From JALZEG01 sp035942255 (GTDB lineage: Bacteria; Actinomycetota; CADDZG01; WHSQ01), in the NCBI GenBank assembly GCA_035942255.1, contig DASZDG010000022.1, forward strand, positions 15,789 through 79,788: 64,000 bases of DNA. The letters are read 5' to 3'. The position numbers and the translations under genes are program-made. Numbering within the stretch: position 1 is the first letter of the stretch; each line of letters begins with the position of its first letter. Below are positions 58,625 to 64,000 of the stretch, one piece after another. The notes under the pieces were generated by a model. That model had not been told where the DNA came from. It saw nothing but the letters and a program-made list of their open reading frames with translations, and ran no database searches.

Positions 58625-59956
58625 ATGGACGACTCTGAGCGACCCGAAGCTCGGCTGACTGATTCAGCGAGTGAACCCAACGAGACCGGTCTAACCGTCC
58701 CGCCGGTGGTCGATGATGCGTCCAATGGCGGGCCGCCCCAGAAGACGTCCAAGGCGACGCGTTCAAAGAAGAAGAAGAAGACGGCAAGGCAATCCGGGAG
58801 CCGGAGCCGAAAGGTTCGCACCTTTCCCGCGTCGACCTTCGAAGAGGCTCTAGTGCTTGCTCAGGCCATCGATCGGATCGCGGCGGGTCAGCCGATTCGT
58901 CGGCTTACCCTCTTTCACAAGCTCGGGAAATCTCCGGACAGTGGACCTACTCGTCAACTAATCACTAACTCCGGGAAGTACGGCTTAACAAAAGGGAGCT
59001 ATAAGGCGGAGCACCTTGAACTTACGCCTGACGGGCGTGTCGCCGTGAGCGCGGACGTGGCTCCTCGCGAGCAGCTGCAGGCGCGGTTCCGCCTTGCCGT
59101 CGAGAGCGTCCCACCGTTCAAGGTCCTCTACGACCGCTTTATGGGGAACAAGCTCCCTGCGCAGGTGGTGCTACGTGACTTCTTAGTGGATCAGGGCTAT
59201 TCCGCGGAAGAGGTTCAGGAGTGCGTCGACACGTTCATCGTCAACGCTAAGTTCCTGGGGCTGCTGCAGACTGTGGCCGGCGCCGAGCGGTTGTTGGCAA
59301 TCGGCCATGCTTTGGAAGAGGTTTCGCCCGCGACGACGTCGGGCCCAGCGACGACGTCGAATGGAGCGGTTCTGCCCACGGCTCCCCGGACAGGCGGAGC
59401 TACGGATTGGTCGAAGATTTGTTTCTACGTAACGCCGATTGGCGACCCCGACTCCGAAGAGCGCCAACATTCGGACCTCTTCCTTAGCTCACTCGTCGAG
59501 CCGGCGCTTTCGGAATTCGAGCTATCAGTCGTTCGCGCGGATCAAATCGGCAAACCGGGAATGATCACAACGCAGATTCTGGAGTACGTAGTGAAGGCTC
59601 GGCTGGTTGTGGCAGACCTGTCCTTTCACAACCCCAACGTGTTCTATGAGCTCTCCCTGCGTCACGTTTCGCGGCTCCCGACGGTTCAGCTTATTCGGGC
59701 GGCAGACCGGATTCCGTTCGACCTAGACCAATTCCGGACGATCAGGATCGATACAACAAGTATTTTTACCCTCGTTCCTAAGCTCGACGTTTACCGCGCC
59801 GAAATTGCCAATCAGGCGCGTCAGGTCTTGAACGACCCTGATGCCGTGGACAATCCCTTGACCACTTTCTACCCGTCCCTAGCAGCGGCACGCTTCGACG
59901 GTAACGGGGGCGCCTCATCCAACGGCGCTGAAGGTGAAGTCCCGCAAGGCGTCTAG
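58625..59956 (+). CDS. Putative defence-type protein with a TIR/nucleoside 2-deoxyribosyltransferase-like C-terminal domain
   Basis: 443 residues. A disordered start with the basic stretch SKKKKKTARQSGSRSRKVR (47-65) leads to a helical domain of unknown type (about 66-230; LITNSGKYGLTKGSYKAEHL). Residues 264-376 look like the TIR-like/deoxyribosyltransferase fold: ICFYVTPIGDPDSEERQHSD, VVRADQIGKPGMITTQILEY, ARLVVADLSFHNPNVFYELS with D331 and E342, then IPFDLDQFRTIRID. Related domains cleave NAD or nucleosides in antiphage systems. Lower GC than neighbours; AT-rich promoter with a dyad. It stands alone. Confidence 0.65.
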   Translation: MDDSERPEARLTDSASEPNETGLTVPPVVDDASNGGPPQKTSKATRSKKKKKTARQSGSRSRKVRTFPASTFEEALVLAQAIDRIAAGQPIRRLTLFHKLGKSPDSGPTRQLITNSGKYGLTKGSYKAEHLELTPDGRVAVSADVAPREQLQARFRLAVESVPPFKVLYDRFMGNKLPAQVVLRDFLVDQGYSAEEVQECVDTFIVNAKFLGLLQTVAGAERLLAIGHALEEVSPATTSGPATTSNGAVLPTAPRTGGATDWSKICFYVTPIGDPDSEERQHSDLFLSSLVEPALSEFELSVVRADQIGKPGMITTQILEYVVKARLVVADLSFHNPNVFYELSLRHVSRLPTVQLIRAADRIPFDLDQFRTIRIDTTSIFTLVPKLDVYRAEIANQARQVLNDPDAVDNPLTTFYPSLAAARFDGNGGASSNGAEGEVPQGV

Positions 59957-59986
59957 AGATCACGCGGAGACGGGTTCGTATACGGG

Positions 59987-59992
59987 TACCTT
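59987..59992 (+). promoter_or_regulatory. -10 box (TACCTT) of the DsbA-like gene, leaderless arrangement
   Basis: TACCTT ends 6 nt before ATG 59999; GGAG overlaps the gap but is too close to act as a ribosome site. Confidence 0.45.
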
Positions 59993-59998
59993 CTGGAG

Positions 59999-60682
59999 AT
60001 GATCGACGTACCGCCGGGGCGCATCGTCGTCTTCGCCGACATCGCATGTCCGTGGGCGCACGTCGCGGTGCACCGTCTCCACGAGACGCGGGCGCGCCTC
60101 GGCCTGCAAGACGCGGTGGCGTTCGACATGCGCGCGTTCGCGCTCGAGATCGTGAACCGGAAGCCGACACCGAAGAACGTCCTCGACGCGGAGATACCAG
60201 TGGCGGGAACGCTGGAGCCGGACGCGGGATGGCAGATGTGGCAGCGCCCCGACCACGAGTACGCGGTGACGACGCTGCCCGCCCTCGAAGCAGTGTACGC
60301 CGCGAAGGAACAGGGCCTGCCCGTCGCGGAGGGCCTCGACCGCGCGCTGCGGCGCGCGTTCTTCGGCGAGAGCCGCAACGTGTCGATGCGCCACGAGATC
60401 CTGGACGTGGCGGTGGGCGTTCCGGGGCTGGACGTGGACGAGCTCGCCCGCGCGCTCGACGACGGCCGCGCCCGCAGCGCGCTCACCGCCGACCGGGGCC
60501 TGGCCGAGAACGACGCCGTCGCGGGGAGCCCGCACGTCTTCCTCCCCGGCGGCGAGGACGTCCACAACCCGGGTGTCGAGATGCACTGGGAGGGCGAGCA
60601 CGGCGAAGGGTTCCCCGTAGTAGACAAGGACGACCCCGCCGTCTACGAACGGCTGCTGCAGGCGGCTGCGGGAACCGAATGA
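59999..60682 (+). CDS. DsbA/FrnE-like thioredoxin-fold protein
   Basis: 227 residues. Thioredoxin-fold start IVVFADIACPWAHVAVHRLH with a CPWA motif in place of the redox CPWC/CPYC, so only one active cysteine remains. Helical insertion (ALRRAFFGESRNVSMRHEIL) and the cis-proline-type loop AGSPHVFLPGG are typical of FrnE/2-hydroxychromene-carboxylate isomerase relatives. Substrate unknown; no signal peptide, so cytoplasmic. Confidence 0.75.
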   Translation: MIDVPPGRIVVFADIACPWAHVAVHRLHETRARLGLQDAVAFDMRAFALEIVNRKPTPKNVLDAEIPVAGTLEPDAGWQMWQRPDHEYAVTTLPALEAVYAAKEQGLPVAEGLDRALRRAFFGESRNVSMRHEILDVAVGVPGLDVDELARALDDGRARSALTADRGLAENDAVAGSPHVFLPGGEDVHNPGVEMHWEGEHGEGFPVVDKDDPAVYERLLQAAAGTE

Positions 60683-60698
60683 CGAGAGGAGACCGGTG

Positions 60699-60992
60699 AT
60701 GGACGAGGCACGGCTCAGGGAGGATGCGGACGCACACGGGCAGGCGACGGTCGCGGGCGATCTCAAGACCGCCGGCGGCTACCTCGACAAAGAGGCGTAC
60801 GGCCCGGCTGGCGAGGTCATGCAGAAGATGCCGAAGCCGCTCGAGTCGTGCGAGGTCGGGTCGGTCGAGGTCGCGGGTGACGAAGCCCTCGTGCAGATCA
60901 GGTACTCGGGCGGAGGCGACGAGGTAGTCGTCGAGTCGCGCTGGGCGGAGCGGGACGGGACGCCCAAGATCGTCGGCCTGCGGGTCCTCTAG
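60699..60992 (+). CDS. Small hypothetical protein (NTF2-like shape)
   Basis: 97 residues from ATG 60699 (GTG 60696 is alternative), behind AGAGGAG. The alternation of a first helix (LREDADAHGQATVAGDLKTA) with strands (CEVGSVEVAGDEALVQIRYS and VVVESRWAERDGTPKIVGLR) suggests an NTF2-like fold, but no family is certain. Sits 16 nt after the DsbA-like gene, so likely one operon. Confidence 0.6.
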   Translation: MDEARLREDADAHGQATVAGDLKTAGGYLDKEAYGPAGEVMQKMPKPLESCEVGSVEVAGDEALVQIRYSGGGDEVVVESRWAERDGTPKIVGLRVL

Positions 60993-61015
60993 CCGCCGCC
61001 CGGCCCGGGCGCGTA

Positions 61016-61021
61016 TATCTT
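61016..61021 (+). promoter_or_regulatory. -10 box (TATCTT) of the 61030 gene, leaderless arrangement
   Basis: TATCTT (within TATATCTT) ends 8 nt before ATG 61030 without a ribosome site. Confidence 0.45.
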
Positions 61022-61029
61022 TCGCAGCG

Positions 61030-61401
61030 ATGGAAGCCCAGATCAGCGGCACCCAGAGGAAGGTCATGGGGTCGTCGGTGCGCCCGGTCAAGCTGTCGCA
61101 CGGCGACTCCGGCATCCCCGTCCGCGACGGGAGGACACTTCCGTTCCGCGTGCAGCGGTCGTGGTCGGCCCCCGCGGGCGTCTACCCGGAGCAGTGGTTC
61201 CTCGTCCGGCCCGACACCCGCGAGGTCCTCTACGAGGGCCCGGTCGTCGAGCGTGCGATCTGGGGCCTTCAGGGGCTGACCGAGGTCGCGGACGATGTCA
61301 CCGAGCCCATCCGCCTGGACCCGGGGCAGTACCTGGTCGTGTTCGCGCTCGGGGGCCACATGGGTGGCGAGCTCGAGGTCGAGGCCGCCCAAACCGCCTG
61401 A
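61030..61401 (+). CDS. Hypothetical protein
   Basis: 123 residues, predominantly beta-like and soluble (LPFRVQRSWSAPAGVYPEQW, VLYEGPVVERAIWGLQGLTE, PGQYLVVFALGGHMGGELEV). The length, composition and start context support a real gene. No family recognised. Confidence 0.55.
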   Translation: MEAQISGTQRKVMGSSVRPVKLSHGDSGIPVRDGRTLPFRVQRSWSAPAGVYPEQWFLVRPDTREVLYEGPVVERAIWGLQGLTEVADDVTEPIRLDPGQYLVVFALGGHMGGELEVEAAQTA

Positions 61402-61537
61402 TCCTCATGTCTTGACCCCCGCGGACGGGTCGGGCACACTGGACGGCGGCCGGTTACTGAGGCCGCCGGAGCTTCCCCTTACGGCGACCACAGCAGCCGG
61501 CCTCTTCGCGGGCGCGCACCTTCTTTCGTGACCGGCC

Positions 61538-61543
61538 TATCCT
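61538..61543 (+). promoter_or_regulatory. -10 box (TATCCT) of the HtrA-like gene, leaderless arrangement
   Basis: TATCCT ends 7 nt before ATG 61551. The upstream 61402-61537 region holds no gene. Confidence 0.5.
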
Positions 61544-61550
61544 CGTCCGC

Positions 61551-62657
61551 ATGAATCGCCAGGACCCCCGCAAGACCGTCGCGTCGCTCGTCCTCGTCGC
61601 GCTCGCAGCTGCGGGTTGCTCGATCGAGAGCGTCCCGGACGGCGAGGCGGGGGCCGCCCCGGAGCCGGCCGTGACGCTGGCCCAGCGGGACCGGACGGTC
61701 CCGCACTCGCCGCTGTCGGAGATCGTGGAAGCCGCGCTTCCGTCGGTCGTGAACGTGCGGGTTAAATCGTTCGACGTCACCGGGTTCGACTCCGGCGGGG
61801 GCTCGGGCTCGGGCGTGATCATCGACGAGAAGGGGATCGTGCTCACGAACTTCCACGTCGTCCAGGGGGCCGCGGAGGTCAACGTCCGGATCTTCAGCGG
61901 CGACGAGCACGAGGACGTCGAGGGCGAGGTCATCGGCGGCGTCCCCGAGCAGGACCTCGCGATCATCCGGATCGATAAGGACGGGCTCGTGCCGATGGAG
62001 ATCGGCCGCTCCGCGGACCTGAAGCTCGGCGACGACGTCGTCGCGATCGGGTACCCGCTCGGGCTCGGGGGCGCGACCGTCACCGCCGGGATCGTCTCGG
62101 CGATCGGCCGGAGCATCACGGCGTCGAACGCGTCGGGGGATGCCGAGAGCCTCCAGAACCTCCTGCAGACCGACGCGGCGATCAACCCGGGGAACTCGGG
62201 CGGGCCGCTCATCGACACGGAGGGCCGGCTCGTAGGCATCAACACCGCGGCCGTGCAGGCCGGTGCGGCGGAGAACATCGGCTTCTCGATCCCGATCGAC
62301 GACGCCCTCCCGGTGGTGGAGGAGATCCTCAGCGATCCGCCGGACGAACGCGCCTGGCTCGGCGTGACGCTCGGCGACGCGTCGCCGTCGGCGGCGCTCG
62401 AGTTCGGCTTCCCGAGCGACACGGAGGGCGCGCTGGTGCTCGGGGTCGTCCCGGACAGCCCGTCGGACGAGGCCGGGCTGAGCGTTGGGGACGTCATCGT
62501 CGAGATCGACGGCGAGAACATCCGCAGCGCCGACGACCTGATCGACGTCCTCAGGGACAAGGACCCCGGCGAGACCGTCGAGCTCGAGATCGTCGACGCC
62601 ACGGGAGAGGGCACCGTCGAGGTCGAGCTCGAGCAGCGCCCCGTCACGCTCGGCTGA
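61551..62657 (+). CDS. HtrA/DegP-like S1C serine protease lipoprotein with a PDZ domain
   Basis: 368 residues. Lipobox LAAAGC with Cys23, so anchored outside the membrane. Trypsin-like domain with catalytic His102 (TNFHVVQGA), Asp135 (EQDLAIIRI) and Ser216 (NPGNSGGPL). One PDZ domain at about 265-360 (AWLGVTLGDASPSAALEFGF, VVPDSPSDEAGLSVGDVIVE). Degrades or refolds damaged envelope proteins. All catalytic residues intact. Confidence 0.93.
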   Translation: MNRQDPRKTVASLVLVALAAAGCSIESVPDGEAGAAPEPAVTLAQRDRTVPHSPLSEIVEAALPSVVNVRVKSFDVTGFDSGGGSGSGVIIDEKGIVLTNFHVVQGAAEVNVRIFSGDEHEDVEGEVIGGVPEQDLAIIRIDKDGLVPMEIGRSADLKLGDDVVAIGYPLGLGGATVTAGIVSAIGRSITASNASGDAESLQNLLQTDAAINPGNSGGPLIDTEGRLVGINTAAVQAGAAENIGFSIPIDDALPVVEEILSDPPDERAWLGVTLGDASPSAALEFGFPSDTEGALVLGVVPDSPSDEAGLSVGDVIVEIDGENIRSADDLIDVLRDKDPGETVELEIVDATGEGTVEVELEQRPVTLG

Positions 62658-62676
62658 CGCCGCCCCCGCGCCGGAC

Positions 62677-62682
62677 TAACCT
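62677..62682 (+). promoter_or_regulatory. -10 box (TAACCT) of the ThiS-ttuA-trmI operon, leaderless arrangement
   Basis: TAACCT ends 6 nt before ATG 62689 with no ribosome site between. Confidence 0.5.
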
Positions 62683-62688
62683 GAAGCG

Positions 62689-62883
62689 ATGAAGGTGAAG
62701 CTCCGCAACCCCGACCGCGTCGTGGACGTGAGCGGGCCCCAGACCGTCTCCGCGCTGCTGTCCCACCTGGGGATCGTCCCCGAGGCCGTCCTCGTGATCC
62801 GCGACGCGACCCTGCTCACACGCGACGAGGCCGTGACCGAGGAGGACGAGATCGAGGTCCGTCCCGTCCTGTCGGGGGGCTGA
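62689..62883 (+). CDS. ThiS/MoaD-type sulfur carrier protein (TtuB-like)
   Basis: 64 residues with a ubiquitin-like beta-grasp fold and the essential C-terminal Gly-Gly (VRPVLSGG) that becomes a thiocarboxylate. Its neighbour is a TtuA-type tRNA thiolase, and TtuB is the sulfur donor for that enzyme in Thermus, so the same role is inferred here. It could also serve another sulfur pathway. Four bases separate it from the next gene. Confidence 0.82.
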   Translation: MKVKLRNPDRVVDVSGPQTVSALLSHLGIVPEAVLVIRDATLLTRDEAVTEEDEIEVRPVLSGG

Positions 62884-62887
62884 GGCC

Positions 62888-63811
62888 GTGAAGTGCAAGG
62901 TCTGTCGCGGACACGCGGTCGTCGACGTCCGGCGGCACAACGCCGGGTTCTGCAAGGACCACTTCGTCGAGCACGTCCGCAACCAGGTCGCGAAGACCGT
63001 CAAGGAGTTCTCGATGTTCTCGCCGGAGGACCGGCTCCTGATCGCGGTCTCCGGCGGGAAGGACTCGCTCGCGCTCTGGGACGTCCTGATCGACCTCGGC
63101 TACGACGCCACCGGCTTCTACCTCGACCTCGGCATCGGCGGTTACTCCAGCCGCTCGAAGGAGGCGACGATCGCGTTCGCCGAGGGGCGGGACGCGAAGC
63201 TGATCGTGCGCTCGCTCGGGGAGGAGCACGGCTTCACGGTCCCGGAGCTCTCGAAGCTCACGGGCCGCGTCCCGTGCTCGGGGTGCGGCCTCAACAAGCG
63301 CTACGAGTTCAACCGGGCCGCGCTCGAGGAGGGCTTCGACGTCCTCGTCACCGGCCACAACCTCGACGACGAGGTCGCGACGCTGTTCGGCAACGTCCTC
63401 CACTGGAACGTCGACCAGCTCGGCCGCCAGGCGCCGGTCCTGGAGGAGCGGATCCTCGGCGAGAGTGACGACGTCGTCCTGGTCCGTAAGGTGAAGCCCC
63501 TCGTCAAGATCGCCGAGCGCGAGACCGCGGCGTACGCGCTGCTGCGCGGCATCGACTACATCGTCGAGGAGTGCCCGATGGCCGCGGGGAACAAGCACCT
63601 CGGCTACAAGGAGGCGCTGAACGAGATCGAGGAGCAGTCGCCGGGGTCGAAGAACGCCTTCTACTTCGGCTTCCTGAGCCGGGCGTCGCACCTGTTCACG
63701 CCGGAGTCGGCGCTCGACCAGGCCGAGCTGCGACCGTGCTCGCAATGCGGTGCACCGACACCGGGCGACGTCTGCGCGTTCTGCAAGCTCGTCGCGAAAG
63801 CAACCCGGTGA
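62888..63811 (+). CDS. ttuA: TtuA/TtcA-family tRNA 2-thiolation enzyme
   Basis: 307 residues, GTG start. N-terminal zinc ligands C3, C6, C22 and H25; PP-loop VSGGKDS (54-60) for ATP activation; Fe-S cysteines C130 and C133 (PCSGC) and C229 (EEC); C-terminal CSQC and CAFC zinc pair. This cysteine layout matches Thermus TtuA, which thiolates T54 of tRNA (s2T). TtcA of proteobacteria, which thiolates C32, is the related alternative. The TtuB-like neighbour favours TtuA. Confidence 0.88.
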   Translation: MKCKVCRGHAVVDVRRHNAGFCKDHFVEHVRNQVAKTVKEFSMFSPEDRLLIAVSGGKDSLALWDVLIDLGYDATGFYLDLGIGGYSSRSKEATIAFAEGRDAKLIVRSLGEEHGFTVPELSKLTGRVPCSGCGLNKRYEFNRAALEEGFDVLVTGHNLDDEVATLFGNVLHWNVDQLGRQAPVLEERILGESDDVVLVRKVKPLVKIAERETAAYALLRGIDYIVEECPMAAGNKHLGYKEALNEIEEQSPGSKNAFYFGFLSRASHLFTPESALDQAELRPCSQCGAPTPGDVCAFCKLVAKATR

Positions 63812-63836
63812 GCGAGCCGCAGGTGAGCGTGTATCG

Positions 63837-64000
63837 GTGACCCGCGATTTCCGCGCCGGCGAGAAGGCGCTGCTGCTCGACCGGAAGGGACGCCGGTATC
63901 TCGGCACGCTCGCAGCGGGCGGCGAGTTCCACACCCATGCCGGCCCCGTCGCCCACGACGACCTGATCGGTCAGCCCGAGGGCACGACGTTGCGATCGAC
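63837..64000 (+). CDS. trmI: tRNA (adenine(58)-N1)-methyltransferase TrmI, 3' end outside the window
   Basis: Only about 54 residues are visible. LLLDRKGRRYLGTLAAGGEF and HTHAGPVAHDDLIGQPEGTT match the N-terminal domain of bacterial TrmI, which makes m1A58 in the tRNA T-loop; the SAM-binding part lies beyond the window. GTG 63837 is the start; no other in-frame start is close. The position after ttuA links two T-loop modifications. Confidence 0.85.
   Translation, partial: MTRDFRAGEKALLLDRKGRRYLGTLAAGGEFHTHAGPVAHDDLIGQPEGTTLRS

Noticed and set aside
1..64000. CRISPR arrays, insertion sequences and rRNA genes
   Set aside because: None were seen: no regularly spaced direct repeats with unique spacers, no transposase motifs, no rRNA-like sequence.

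Overview
The window is a gene-dense, very GC-rich bacterial chromosome segment with a core gene order typical of Actinomycetota: coaD - sepIVA-like - DUF177 - rpmF - rnc - mutM - acyP - smc - ftsY, then ffh ... rpsP - khpA - rimM - trmD, then uvrC - rapZ - yvcK - gap ... pgk - tpiA - apgM ... secG. Six tandem Mce/MlaD proteins, an F420-associated FrhB-like protein and an LLM-type oxidoreductase, DUF3151, DUF3618 and a stand-alone RAM-domain Lrp relative point the same way. An ATP-type PEP carboxykinase, an archaeal-type phosphoglycerate mutase and a TtuB/TtuA tRNA thiolation pair suggest a deep-branching, probably uncultivated actinobacterial lineage rather than a mycobacterium or streptomycete. 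The taxonomic placement is inference. No CRISPR array, insertion sequence, integrase or rRNA gene was seen.

Layout. 1-11.6 kb: central metabolism and cofactors (FrhB-like end, metallophosphoesterase, plsC-gpsA, a PLP trans-sulfuration enzyme with a RAM protein, pckA, dodecin-like, thiL-thiD) and a block of small membrane proteins. 11.6-26 kb: information processing and chromosome maintenance (rpmB, recG, rsmD, coaD, sepIVA-like, DUF177-rpmF-rnc-mutM-acyP, smc, ftsY, ffh). 26-30 kb: accessory insert (HicAB toxin-antitoxin and a 1094-residue cyclase/AAA/TPR regulator) splitting ffh from rpsP. 30.2-32.1 kb: rpsP-khpA-rimM-trmD. 33-39.9 kb: six consecutive mce genes joined by start/stop overlaps. 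39.9-51 kb: uvrC-rapZ-yvcK, then gap and pgk-tpiA-apgM, split by an Mrr-like restriction enzyme and by a sigma factor paired with an unusual FtsX-like partner. 51-56.6 kb: BlaI-M56 protease pair, secG, an orphan oligopeptide-binding lipoprotein, tRNA-Leu(GAG), DUF3151, TrmH. 56.6-64 kb: LLM oxidoreductase, hydrolase and HIT protein on the minus strand, a lower-GC gene with a TIR/deoxyribosyltransferase-like domain, small unknowns, an HtrA protease, and a TtuB-TtuA-TrmI cluster acting on the tRNA T-loop.

The strongest observations are: an SMC about one hinge domain too short, with no recognisable hinge; rnc and rimM with no ATG/GTG/TTG at their conserved N-termini (ATA and ACG at the expected sites); a recurrent TANNNT box 6-8 nt before many start codons, implying widespread leaderless transcripts; an anti-sigma-position protein carrying an FtsX-like extracellular domain; and two probable defence-type genes. 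All assignments come from reading motifs by eye; no database search was run.
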